The notes beneath the pieces were generated by a model that worked only from the letters and a program-made list of their open reading frames with translations, was not told the DNA's origin and did no database searches. Positions 17,738 through 25,857 of a DNA stretch of 64,000 nucleotides are shown here, one piece after another. Source of the DNA: CALXVA01 sp944393025 (GTDB lineage Bacteria > Bacillota > Clostridia > TANB77 > CAG-508). A program made the position numbers and the translations under genes. Numbering within the stretch: position 1 is the first letter of the stretch; every line of letters begins with the position of its first letter. Where the stretch lies: the NCBI GenBank assembly GCA_963931445.1, contig OZ007016.1, forward strand, positions 558,001 through 622,000, read 5' to 3'.

Positions 17738-18607
17738 ATGTATACTAAAATGCTAACCTCAAAAATGGGTGGAGAACTTGTAAGTTTTAAGCTTAATGGA
17801 GAAGAAAGAATTCACCAAGGACTAGAATGTGTTGACGAAAATGGAAAAGTATATTGGGAAAGACATTGGCCAGTATTATTTCCAGTAGTAGGTAAGCTAA
17901 AGAAAAATCAAACTATTATAAATAGTAGAATATTTGAAATGCCACAACATGGATTTGCTAGAGATTTTGAATTTGAACCAATTACAAAATTAGATAACTT
18001 CCATTCTTATGTTTTAAAAAGCAATAAAATAACAAAAAATAGATTTCCTTATGATTTTGAATTATATACAACTTATAGACTAGATGAAAATAAGCTAACA
18101 ACTATTTATAAAGTAATAAATACAGGAGATATAACTCTTCCATTTGGTATTGGAGGACATCCTGCTTTTAAAATAGATCAAGAAGAGTTGAAAAAAGGAA
18201 ATTATTATTTAGAATTCGAAGAAGATGAAGATAAAATTCATTTTTTATATTTAATAGATGGATTAGTAGGAACAGAATATGCAAGAAATACAATGCTAGA
18301 TAAAAGAAGAATTGCAATAGGACCAACAACATTTAATAATGATGCTTTAATTATGAAAGGAATTACATCAAATAAAATAAGCTTAAAAAATAAGGAAACA
18401 GGAAAAACTTTATTAACTATGGATTTTACTGGATTTCCATATTTAGCACTTTGGTCAAAACCAAATGCACCATTTATATGTATAGAACCATGGTTTTCTA
18501 CAGCAGACACTGTAAAAAGTACAGGTGTATTTATACAAAAACAAGATAATATATCACTAAAGCCAAAAGAAACATTTGAATGTAAATATACAGTAGAGTT
18601 TTTTTAG
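17738..18607 (+). CDS. Aldose 1-epimerase family protein (LacX type)
   Basis: A 289-residue galactose-mutarotase-like beta-sandwich protein. Family signs are an N-terminal SKMGGELVSF, then WERHWPVLFPVVGKL, MPQHGFARDFEF, and a C-terminal FPYLALWSKPNAPFICIEPW. Members interconvert the alpha and beta anomers of sugars or sugar phosphates. The histidines in QHGF and GGHPAF and the Glu in CIEPW are the expected active-site residues. It has its own promoter but lies beside the GH13 enzyme, which fits general sugar metabolism. Ribosome site AGGAGAG. Confidence 0.85.
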   Translation: MYTKMLTSKMGGELVSFKLNGEERIHQGLECVDENGKVYWERHWPVLFPVVGKLKKNQTIINSRIFEMPQHGFARDFEFEPITKLDNFHSYVLKSNKITKNRFPYDFELYTTYRLDENKLTTIYKVINTGDITLPFGIGGHPAFKIDQEELKKGNYYLEFEEDEDKIHFLYLIDGLVGTEYARNTMLDKRRIAIGPTTFNNDALIMKGITSNKISLKNKETGKTLLTMDFTGFPYLALWSKPNAPFICIEPWFSTADTVKSTGVFIQKQDNISLKPKETFECKYTVEFF

Positions 18608-18639
18608 TACTAATTGCATTAGAAAGAAGGGAAAGCTAT

Positions 18640-18822
18640 ATGTCACAAATTATTAATTTCATAGCATTATCTATAATAACATTAGGAGTTGTAATGGTAT
18701 ATGATGCAAGAATTATTACTAAAAAATTATTTGGATTTGGAGACCAAAATCAAGCTGCATGGGGACTAAAAATATTAGGATTTATAATAATTGTTATTGG
18801 TATGCTAATAATTATATTTTAA
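18640..18822 (+). CDS. Small two-helix membrane protein
   Basis: A 60-residue protein with two hydrophobic segments (about residues 4-22 and 43-60) separated by a short polar loop, YDARIITKKLFGFGDQNQ. I have seen this general pattern in small clostridial proteins but know no function. GAAGGGAAAG precedes the ATG, and the gene follows the epimerase by 32 bases, probably in the same transcript. It ends at a strong 18-bp hairpin. Confidence 0.75.
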   Translation: MSQIINFIALSIITLGVVMVYDARIITKKLFGFGDQNQAAWGLKILGFIIIVIGMLIIIF

Positions 18823-18832
18823 AATGAAAAAC

Positions 18833-18873
18833 ATATTATTAAAGATAATATAAAGTATTATCTTTAATAATAT
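18833..18873. terminator. Long AT-rich hairpin before the tRNA
   Basis: ATATTATTAAAGATAATA (18833-18850) and TATTATCTTTAATAATAT (18856-18873) are perfect 18-bp arms with a 5-nt loop, ending 7 bases before the tRNA gene. It probably separates the epimerase transcript from the tRNA. Confidence 0.65.
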
Positions 18874-18880
18874 TATATAT

Positions 18881-18954
<74 letters not shown>

Positions 18955-18962
18955 AAAACGAA

Positions 18963-18985
18963 TCTGTTCGAGCTAATAGAACAGA
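18963..18985. repeat. Short hairpin after the tRNA
   Basis: TCTGTTC (18963-18969) and GAACAGA (18979-18985) form a 7-bp stem just past the tRNA 3' end. It could help 3'-end processing. There is no T-run. Confidence 0.4.
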
Positions 18986-18993
18986 ATTTATAC

Positions 18994-19032
18994 AAAATCA
19001 ATCAGAAAATAAAATCTGGTTGATTTTTTTTT
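18994..19032 (+). terminator. Terminator of the tRNA-Gly transcript
   Basis: AAAATCAATCAGA (18994-19006) pairs with TCTGGTTGATTTT (19015-19027) with one G-U, followed by a run of T residues. Confidence 0.85.
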
Positions 19033-19147
19033 GTTGCCTAAAAGCAATATTAAAATCGTCCAAACGAAATGAATAATTGTTCCAAGACCATTGCAACTGA
19101 ACTAAAAATATTATATATATAAAAATTTAATAAACAGAAAAATTTAA

Positions 19148-19176
19148 TTGACTTTCACAAACATTTGTTTTATAAT
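19148..19176 (+). promoter_or_regulatory. dinD promoter with LexA-like operator
   Basis: TTGACT (19148-19153) and TATAAT (19171-19176) are exactly 17 bases apart. The spacer holds the dyad AAAC-ATTT-GTTT (19159-19170), close to the Firmicutes LexA/DinR pattern GAAC-N4-GTTC with A/T in place of the outer G/C. The position between -35 and -10 and the downstream gene (a DinD homologue) fit SOS repression. Confidence 0.65.
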
Positions 19177-19218
19177 ATATTTGAAATAAGTAAAATATTA
19201 TGAATGGAGATGATATTA

Positions 19219-20053
19219 ATGAATGACATAGATAAAAATTATAATAAAACATTTGAAGATATTAAGCATATAGATGAAAATGGTGTTGAATTTTGGTATG
19301 CTAGAGAACTTATGCCTATTTTACAATATTCTAATTGGCAAAATTTCGAAAAAATAATTCAAAAGGCAAAGATTGCTTGTGAAAATAGTGGTATTGTAGT
19401 AATAGACCATTTTACTGATGTCAATAAAATGGTTCAAATCGGTTCAGGAGCTTATAGAGAGCAAATTGATTATAAATTAACTCGTTATGCTTGTTATTTA
19501 ATTGCTCAAAATGGAGATAGTAGAAAAAAAGTAATTGCTCTTGCTCAAACATATTTTGCAGTTCAAACTAGAAAACAAGAAATTACTGAAAAAGAATATA
19601 GTTTACTTACTGAAGATGAAAAGAGATTTTATCAAAGAAATTTAACAAGAAAAGGAAATTATTCACTTAATCAAACTGCCAAAAAAGCTGGAGTTAAAAA
19701 TTTTGATAAATTTCATAATAGTGGATATAAAGGCTTATATAATGGAGAAACTGCTGATGATATAGCAAAAAGAAAAGGTCTAAGATACAGAGAAGATATT
19801 TTAGATAATATGGGAAGTACTGAATTAATTGCAAATTTATTTAGAATATCACAAACAGAAGAAAAATTGAAAAAAGATAATGTAAATACAGAAAAAGAGG
19901 CTTGTAAAACACATAACAAAATCGGAAAAATTGTTAGAAAAGCAATTAAAGAAGCAGGTCGGAACTATGCCAGAAGATTTGCCGACTCCTAAAAAGAGCT
20001 TAAAACAGCTTGAAAAAGAAAAAAACAAACAACTAAAAGATAAAAATATGTAG
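19219..20053 (+). CDS. dinD: DinD-like DNA damage-inducible protein, needs +1 shift at CGGA 19960
   Basis: The first 247 codons match the DinD family (FEDIKHIDENGVEFWYAREL, QIGSGAYREQIDYKLTRYA, GYKGLYNGETADDI, NMGSTELIANLFR). In frame zero the protein ends at 19992 with an unrelated tail. If CGGA (19960-19963) is read as one glycine codon, translation continues as GG-T-MPEDLPTPKKSLKQLEKE to TAG at 20051-20053, the C-terminus expected for DinD, giving 277 residues. E. coli DinD modulates RecA filaments. GGAGA precedes ATG 19219, and the promoter has a LexA-like box. Either quadruplet decoding restores the protein or it carries a one-base insertion near its end. Confidence 0.85.
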
Positions 20054-20764
20054 TAGATTATATTACTAAATTTTAAGTAATTTACACATGTAGCAATGGT
20101 TCCACAATTTGGAACTTATATAATAAAATAATAATCTGAATTTTGATAATTTTAAACAATCATATACATATATATATAATAGAATTGTAGAACAAATATA
20201 ATTATCTGATGTAAGACAAAGAGGGTGTCCTGAAATAGGAGCCCAAGAAACAAAAAATCCAACTCTTATCGAGCTGGATTTTTTGTTTCTTGGGCTCCTA
20301 TTTCAGGACACCCTCTTTAAATTATTCATTTGGTATAAAAAATATAAAATTTATGATAAGTTATAATTAAATAAATTGAATTATACCAAAAAGAGCACTA
20401 CTTTGCAGATATATTTTTTCGCATACCTGTTTCGTAATGGCTCCATTTGAATACAACGGAAATACCTCCATTAGATAAATTTTTTGTGGTTAAAATATTT
20501 TATCATATTTTTGGTATTTCTTTTTTATTTGTTTGTAATATATCTATTGTAAAACTATATTAAAGTCATAGGAATAATGAAAAATCGCTATAAATGTTGA
20601 AAGATTAACAAAACAATGGTAAAATAATGAAGCAATAAATTTGCAATACCTTTGAAAAGCAAAAAATATTCGGAGGTAGAACCTCCAAATAAATATAAGG
20701 AGGAGATAATAAAAGTCTTATAAACATAATAATCCCAGCTATTGATAAAAAGGAGAATTTAGTA
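20054..20764. other. Non-coding stretch between dinD and a small membrane gene
   Basis: No convincing gene was found in these 711 bases. The stretch holds the 41-bp-arm palindrome (20221-20315) and an inverted repeat TTTGGTATAA/TTATACCAAA (20329-20338, 20381-20390). The segment 20400-20475 (TTTCGCATACC, TACAACGGAAATACC) is less AT-rich and may be an element remnant. A small hairpin GGAGGT-AGA-ACCTCC (20672-20686) hides a Shine-Dalgarno-like sequence. AAGGAGGAG at 20698-20706 has no start codon at a useful distance. Confidence 0.6.
20221..20315. repeat. 95-bp perfect palindrome with 41-bp arms
   Basis: Arm 20221-20261 begins GAGGGTGTCCTGAAATAGGA. Arm 20275-20315 is its exact reverse complement and ends CAGGACACCCTC. 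Three more pairs inside leave a 5-nt loop. The GAGGGTGTCC end resembles transposon ends, so a MITE or IS-derived fold-back is likely. The innermost part, ATCCAACTC...GAGCTGGATTTTTT, also looks like an intrinsic terminator on the plus strand. Confidence 0.9.
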
Positions 20765-20959
20765 ATGAAACTGAAAAAAACTTTGAAACCAGCTTTTTTT
20801 ACATCACTTGGTATATTATTGATTCTATTAGGAGTAGATGCTTTTAAAATTTCTGATATTGGTTATAAATTTTTGGGGATTGCTTTGATTCTTTTGGGAG
20901 TACTATTTGTTGGTATAGCGCTTTATTACGCAGGATTCTATAATTCTGAAGAAAGTTAA
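20765..20959 (+). CDS. Small two-helix membrane protein
   Basis: A 64-residue protein with a basic start (KLKKTLKPAFF) and two hydrophobic segments (about residues 12-25 and 34-56) with repeated ILLILLG-type glycine motifs. It ends in a polar tail, NSEES. The function is unknown. AAAAGGAG lies about 10 bases before the ATG, and a good terminator follows. It lies in the accessory stretch between repeats. Confidence 0.65.
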   Translation: MKLKKTLKPAFFTSLGILLILLGVDAFKISDIGYKFLGIALILLGVLFVGIALYYAGFYNSEES

Positions 20960-20967
20960 GACTTTTG

Positions 20968-20998
20968 CACCAGGTACTAATTTTCGTACCTGGTGTTT
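20968..20998 (+). terminator. Terminator after the 64-residue protein
   Basis: CACCAGGTAC (20968-20977) and GTACCTGGTG (20986-20995) form a perfect 10-bp stem with an 8-nt loop, followed by TTTCAATT. Confidence 0.85.
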
Positions 20999-21025
20999 CA
21001 ATTATAGAAAAATGTTATATTAATA

Positions 21026-21242
21026 TAAGAAAGGCATTTCGCCAAGTATGCCTCTGGAGCAAGTGCGAAATACATGTCACTCGCTTCGCTCGGACAGTCT
21101 AAGGATGCCTAACCTTGCCCAATAGCAAAAATTGTTAAGAATACTGAGATATCAAGAAAAAAGTCGATTTTTCTTTTGAAAATAAAATATTATTTTCACT
21201 TTGAGTTGCGCAATCTAAAGTTGCATAGTGTTTCCTATACAA
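21026..21242. repeat. Family B element, copy with internal extension
   Basis: The fold-back arm (21026-21115) is the reverse complement of the arm at 7138-7224. The core continues with AATAGCAAAAATTGTTAA and AAAAAAGTCGATTTTTC. A further segment of about 60 bases (TTTTGAAAATAAAATATTA to GTTGCATAGTG) precedes the end TTTCCTATACAA. The same extension occurs in inverted orientation at 46290-46350, so it is a shared sub-module and not a unique insertion. Confidence 0.8.
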
Positions 21243-21250
21243 TAAAAAAT

Positions 21251-21293
21251 AAAAAAGAGGAAGATACTTATTTAAGTTTCTACCTCTTTTTTT
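21251..21293 (-). terminator. Bidirectional terminator
   Basis: AAAAAAGAGG (21251-21260) pairs with CCTCTTTTTT (21283-21292), and the inner bases AGA-ACTTA pair with TAAGT-TCT with two mismatches. It lies past the stop of the minus-strand two-domain gene and has T-runs in both directions. Confidence 0.75.
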
Positions 21294-21327
21294 CTATAGC
21301 TTGTTAAAAAGCTATCAGTGGATAATC

Positions 21328-22692
21328 CTACTTCTTATAACGCACAATCAATGGTACAACATAGTGCAGTATTTCATCACCAAGAAGAATATCATGGAAA
21401 CATGGTGGCAATTTATTACCAGCAGCAGATGCACCACCAACAAGGGCATAGTATGATGACCAATTAACTAATCTATGGCACGAAGCAGTATCAGGAGTAT
21501 TGCAAAGAGTTTTCCACGATTCACCATTGTAAATTCTTTGAGCCCATTCTAAAGCTTGTTCAACCCAATCAGCCAGGTGTCCTTTATTAGAACAGTATTT
21601 TACGACTTCAGTTGTATTAGATGTTTCTATAATTATCTTAGGCATCATAGTTTGGAAATTCCTGCCGTATTTTTTGGGATTTTTCTTTACCTCATCAAAC
21701 GCGCACAAGATTAAGCGACGGGTTGTCATATAGGGTACATCTCCTTGTTCTTGAAAGAGAGTTTGATCAATTTCCAAAGGATTTACATCAAACCACTTAC
21801 CCTCAACTGGTCTTTTTGCTACCTTCTTAATAGTTTTTGACTGGTCCTTACCAGGACTTTGTGTGATTTCTGATGTGGCTACCGTTTCAGTAGATTCACA
21901 CTTATCTCCAGTTATTCTTTGTGAAGTCTTTGACGAAGTTACCTTCTTAATAGTTTTAGACTGGTCCTTAGCAAAACTTTGTGTAATTTTTGATGTAGCT
22001 ATCGTTTCAGTAGTTTCACACTTATTTTCAGTTAATCCTTGTGAACTCTTTGCAATAGCTACTTTCTCAGTGGTTTTACACTGGTCCTCAGTTGGCCTTT
22101 GTGAATCTTTTGCTGTATCACAACTTTCTTCAGCGGTTTCATATTTTTCATAAAGTACAACCAATGGCACAGCAGTATTTGTAGTGTGAAAAAATAAAAA
22201 ATAAAGTTCGTTAATAAAAGATGCCGGATAACCATAGCTTTCACTAAGCCAACCTCCAACATATAGATAACCACCCTGGGATGTAATTAATCTAGCCCAT
22301 TTAGCTGTGTCGCGATTATTGCAAACAGTTTGCCACGATTCGCCGTTATAGATTCTTTGAGCCCACTCTAAAGCTTGCTCGACCAAATCTGCATTATGGT
22401 CACCCAATTCACAAGCTAGTTGTTCTAATTCCTTAGGAGTTTTAGAACACCAATTTTTGTATGGCATCATAGTTTTGAATTTCCTGCCATATTTTTCCGG
22501 ATTTTTCTTTACTGCATCAAATGCTTGCAAAATTAGCTTACGAATAGGTTCTTGCTTCCAATCATTTCTTTTTTGTTGGAAGAGAGTTTGATCAATTTCC
22601 AGAGGATTTACATCAAACCACCGTCCTTCAGTTGGACCTTGTATTACCTTTTTCGTAGTTATTTTCTTAGTAGTCTTATCCATTTTTTCCAT
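21328..22692 (-). CDS. Unrecognised two-domain protein with 20-residue linker repeats
   Basis: I do not recognise this 454-residue protein. It contains two copies of a domain of about 160 residues (roughly residues 20-182 and 294-454). Shared signatures are W-F-DVNPLEIDQTLFQ, KKNP-KYGR-F-TMMP, VEQALEWAQRIYNGESW and DTA---RL, ending in a hydrophobic VPL-V-Y strand. A Thr/Lys-rich linker of 20-residue repeats joins them. There is no signal peptide. I chose ATG 22692, with AGGAGG eight bases upstream, over an in-frame TTG at 22716. It uses CGT, CGC and one CGG (codon 24, where the second domain has Lys), unlike its AT-rich neighbours, so transfer is likely. It is flanked by family B elements. 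Confidence 0.8.
   Translation of the reverse strand: MEKMDKTTKKITTKKVIQGPTEGRWFDVNPLEIDQTLFQQKRNDWKQEPIRKLILQAFDAVKKNPEKYGRKFKTMMPYKNWCSKTPKELEQLACELGDHNADLVEQALEWAQRIYNGESWQTVCNNRDTAKWARLITSQGGYLYVGGWLSESYGYPASFINELYFLFFHTTNTAVPLVVLYEKYETAEESCDTAKDSQRPTEDQCKTTEKVAIAKSSQGLTENKCETTETIATSKITQSFAKDQSKTIKKVTSSKTSQRITGDKCESTETVATSEITQSPGKDQSKTIKKVAKRPVEGKWFDVNPLEIDQTLFQEQGDVPYMTTRRLILCAFDEVKKNPKKYGRNFQTMMPKIIIETSNTTEVVKYCSNKGHLADWVEQALEWAQRIYNGESWKTLCNTPDTASCHRLVNWSSYYALVGGASAAGNKLPPCFHDILLGDEILHYVVPLIVRYKK
21817..22080 (-). repeat. Linker coding repeats (60-bp units)
   Basis: About four and a half 20-residue units begin at 22080 and run down to 21817. They follow the pattern C/S-K/E-T-T/I-E/K-x-V/I-A-x-S-x-x-S/T-Q-x-x-x-x-K/D-K/Q. 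Units alternate in two types (CETTET... and SKTIKK...), which suggests a 120-bp higher-order duplication. Confidence 0.75.
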
Positions 22693-22744
22693 GTCCGTGT
22701 CCTCCTGTATTTTCAAAATTTATAGCATTTTGCTTACAAAATAT

Positions 22745-22773
22745 ATTTTACTATAATTTTACATAATTTGCAA
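22745..22773 (-). promoter_or_regulatory. Candidate promoter of the two-domain protein
   Basis: On the minus strand TTGCAA (22773-22768) and TAAAAT (22750-22745) are 17 bases apart, about 50 bases before the start codon. Confidence 0.45.
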
Positions 22774-22797
22774 CTAATTAACTGAAGAATTTTTTTA

Positions 22798-22932
22798 TTG
22801 TATAGGAAAAATCGACTTTTTACTTAATATTTTAGTATTTTTAACGATTTTTGCTATACAACAAGGTTAAGTTTCCTTGGGCCGAGCGTATTTGCGAAGC
22901 AAAACGCTCATGTGGCGAAGCCACTTTTCTTA
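22798..22932. repeat. Family B element, copy upstream of the GH18 gene
   Basis: It starts TTGTATAGGAAAAATCGA, with the matching inverted end CGATTTTTGCTATACAA at 22846-22862. The arm follows: AGGTTAAGTTTCCTTGG, GCGTATTTGCGAAGC, GGCGAAGCCACTTTTCTTA. This is the simplest intact copy, about 135 bp. Confidence 0.8.
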
Positions 22933-23067
22933 TTTGAAAAAGTAAATTTCGTTTGAAATTTAGTTTTAAAATTTAGAGAAAACAAAAATAAATTAAAAAT
23001 GCTTGTAAAAATATAAAAGTTATTATAAAATTAAATCATTAAAAATATAAAAATAGGAGTTATAAAT

Positions 23068-24777
23068 ATGTCAAGAGTATCAAAAAGAGAAGAAGAAAAA
23101 GTAAAAAGTAGAATATTTTATAAATTAATAGTTGTAGCACTTTTTTTAGCAATAGTATTTCTAGTACTTAAATTTGCACCAAATTATATAAATAATGATA
23201 TTACAGATAAACCAAATTTAATTATAAATAATAGTAATGTTACATCAGATTTAAAAAAAGATGTAATTATAGAAGATGGAGTAATATATATTTCAAAAGA
23301 AGATATTTATAATTTCTTTGACCCATATATATATTATGATGAAAAATACAATCAAATAATAACAACTTCAGAAAAACAAGTAACAAGTATGGTTATAGGT
23401 GAAAAAGCTATGACTAATAATGGTTCTAAAGTAGAAACTTCAGGAACTATTTTAGAAAAAAATGACACATACTATATTCCATTTTCAGATTTAAAAGACA
23501 CATACAATGTAGAAATAAAATATATAGAGCAGACAAATACGGTAGTAGTAGATTCAATAAATAGAAAATATGTTTTAGCAGATAGCAAAAAAGATACTAA
23601 AGTAATGGCTTATCCTACAATTTTTTCAAGAATTGTAGATTCAATAGATAAAGGAGAAACAGTTACAGTAGTACAGACAAAAGAGGGAGAAAATAATACT
23701 ATAGATGGTTGGACTAAAGTAAGAACAGATACAGGTAAATTAGGCTATGTAAAATCAAGTACATTAGTTAATGAATTTATTAAAAGAAATACAATGGAAA
23801 CAGAAAAACAAATAGATGGTAAAGTAAGTATGATGTGGGACTACTATTATGAATATAGTTCTGTTCCAGATAGAAGCGGACAAGTTATTAATGGAATAAA
23901 TGTAGTAAGTCCAACATTCTTTACTTTGGTAGATGAAGGAAAAGGTCAAGTAAGTGATAATGCTGGAGAAGAAGGAAAAAAATATGTTGAATGGGCACAT
24001 TCAAACAATTATAAAATATGGCCAAGTATCTCTAATAATTCGTATATAGAAACAACTTCAGAAATAATGAGAGATTATAATTATAGACATGATTTAATAG
24101 AGAATATAGTTAGTCTTGTCTTAAAATATAATTTAGATGGAATAAATATAGATTTTGAATATATGCATGATGAAGATAAAGATTTATTTTCAAGATTTAT
24201 AATTGAATTAAAACCTAGAATAGAAGAAATAGGAGCAGTATTATCTGTAGATGTTACAGCACCAGATGGAGGAGAAGAATGGTCTTTATGTTACGATAGA
24301 AATGTAATAGGAGATGTAGCAGATTATATTGTATTTATGGCATATGATCAACATGGAGTATCATCTGAAGAGCCAGGAACAAATGCTGGTTATGACTGGG
24401 TAAAAGTAAATATAGATAAATTTTTAGGACAAGAAGGAGTTAAACCAGAAAAAATTATTTTAGGAATACCATTTTATACAAGACTATGGGAAGAAAACAA
24501 TGGAAATATAGAAAAATACACTGTAGATATGAAAGATATAGAAAAAGTAATTCCAAGTGGTGTTGAAAAAACATGGGATGAAGATTTAAAACAATATTAT
24601 GTAGAATTTGTTGAAAATGGTGTAAAGAATATGCTTTGGATTGAAGATGAAGAATCTATAAAAGCAAAATTATCTTTAATACAAGAATATAATTTAGCAG
24701 GAGCAGCATATTGGGAAAAAGATAGAGAACCAGAAACAATATGGAATACTATATCGCAAAGCTTAGGAATAGAATAA
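23068..24777 (+). CDS. Membrane-anchored SH3 / GH18 glycosidase-like protein
   Basis: A 569-residue protein with one N-terminal membrane segment (about residues 19-38). It has a copper-amine-oxidase-N-like stretch (about 60-165), a bacterial SH3 domain (about 175-235; MAYPTIFSRIVDSIDKGETV, DGWTKVRTDTGKLGYVKSS), and a GH18 barrel (about 255-565). The GH18 motif LDGINIDFEY keeps the D-x-x-D-x-D-x-E pattern with the catalytic Glu, and MAYDQHG follows. Related proteins act on peptidoglycan or spore cortex (SleL/YaaH-like), which suits a spore former, but the substrate is inferred. Ribosome site TAGGAG. Confidence 0.85.
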   Translation: MSRVSKREEEKVKSRIFYKLIVVALFLAIVFLVLKFAPNYINNDITDKPNLIINNSNVTSDLKKDVIIEDGVIYISKEDIYNFFDPYIYYDEKYNQIITTSEKQVTSMVIGEKAMTNNGSKVETSGTILEKNDTYYIPFSDLKDTYNVEIKYIEQTNTVVVDSINRKYVLADSKKDTKVMAYPTIFSRIVDSIDKGETVTVVQTKEGENNTIDGWTKVRTDTGKLGYVKSSTLVNEFIKRNTMETEKQIDGKVSMMWDYYYEYSSVPDRSGQVINGINVVSPTFFTLVDEGKGQVSDNAGEEGKKYVEWAHSNNYKIWPSISNNSYIETTSEIMRDYNYRHDLIENIVSLVLKYNLDGINIDFEYMHDEDKDLFSRFIIELKPRIEEIGAVLSVDVTAPDGGEEWSLCYDRNVIGDVADYIVFMAYDQHGVSSEEPGTNAGYDWVKVNIDKFLGQEGVKPEKIILGIPFYTRLWEENNGNIEKYTVDMKDIEKVIPSGVEKTWDEDLKQYYVEFVENGVKNMLWIEDEESIKAKLSLIQEYNLAGAAYWEKDREPETIWNTISQSLGIE

Positions 24778-24817
24778 TAGAGTTTATTCTTATATAAAGT
24801 AGTCATAAATTAAACTT

Positions 24818-24862
24818 CACTTAAATATAATATAAGACAAGTATATTTAAGTGAGGTTTTTT
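24818..24862 (+). terminator. Terminator after GH18 overlapping the next ribosome site
   Basis: CACTTAAATATA (24818-24829) and TATATTTAAGTG (24842-24853) form a perfect 12-bp stem, followed by AGG and TTTTTT. The GTGAGG (24851-24856) that serves as ribosome site for the next gene begins inside the 3' arm. Confidence 0.65.
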
Positions 24863-24864
24863 AT

Positions 24865-25782
24865 ATGATAATTGCATATATAAAAGAAGGAAGAATAGAA
24901 AACGGAATTTTTTCAAGAATTCTAGGAATAGAAGTAAAGAATTTCGAAAACAATTATATAATAACAATATCAAATAAAAATAAAAAATATATTAAACAAA
25001 ATCTAATAAAATATATAAAAAAATTAAAAATAGATACAATTGTATTTTCAAAAGAATTAGAAAAAGAATTTAAACAAGAAATTTGTATATTGCTTGAGAA
25101 AATAAACATATTAAATGGAAAAAAATTAATGGAATATATGGAATTTGAAATATTAAAATATATTACAAATAAGCAAAATACTAGTATGAACAAAGAAGAT
25201 ATATATATTGTTTTTAAAAAGGAAATAAATTTAGATTTGAATTTTTTAAAACAATTTATACAAAATTTTAAAACAGTAAATGTAGTAACAAATGATATAG
25301 AAAGACTAAAAAATGTGCAAGATAATTTACTTGAAAATGATGGAATACTAATATCAATTTCAAATAATAAAAGAAAAGCTTTGAAAAGAGCAAAATACAT
25401 AATTAATTTAAATTTAAATAAAGAAGAACTAGAAAAATATAAAATTAATAGAGATGCAATAATAATAAATATTAAAGAAGATGTAAAATATAATGTAAGT
25501 AGTTTTGATGGGGTTAATATTAATTATTTTGGAATAGATTGTCCAGATGAATATATGGAAAAATTTGAACAAATTGGTGAAAATTTTGATATTGTAAAAT
25601 TATATGAAAGTATATTAATTTGTTATAATGCATATAATATGAAGATTGAAAGCGTATATGAAAGAATAAACAAGGATAATATAAAAATAACTGAATTAAT
25701 AGGAAATAATGGTAAAATATCAGATGAAGAGTTACAGAAAATTCACAAAGCAAATCTTGACAAAATGCGAAAATTAGTTTAA
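24865..25782 (+). CDS. Conserved-looking protein of unknown function
   Basis: I do not recognise this 305-residue protein. It is lysine- and isoleucine-rich, with no signal peptide or membrane segment. The middle (about residues 125-215; FKTVNVVTNDIERLKNVQDN, then ILISISNNKRKALKRAKYIINLN) has a beta-alpha-beta rhythm like a Rossmann-type domain, but I see no clear nucleotide motif. The last 60 residues look helical. The start ATG 24865 follows GTGAGG. It precedes greA by 75 bases and may be co-expressed with greA and mfd. Confidence 0.7.
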   Translation: MIIAYIKEGRIENGIFSRILGIEVKNFENNYIITISNKNKKYIKQNLIKYIKKLKIDTIVFSKELEKEFKQEICILLEKINILNGKKLMEYMEFEILKYITNKQNTSMNKEDIYIVFKKEINLDLNFLKQFIQNFKTVNVVTNDIERLKNVQDNLLENDGILISISNNKRKALKRAKYIINLNLNKEELEKYKINRDAIIINIKEDVKYNVSSFDGVNINYFGIDCPDEYMEKFEQIGENFDIVKLYESILICYNAYNMKIESVYERINKDNIKITELIGNNGKISDEELQKIHKANLDKMRKLV

Positions 25783-25857
25783 TATATATCAAGTCGATTT
25801 GTTCTGTATAAAATAATACTTGAACAACGATTTTTTTTCAAAAAGGAGGGAGACAAA

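Noticed and set aside
22494..22623. CGG in the two-domain gene as evidence for reassignment to Trp
   Set aside because: The duplicate domain has Lys at the same position, so Arg is the simplest reading there.
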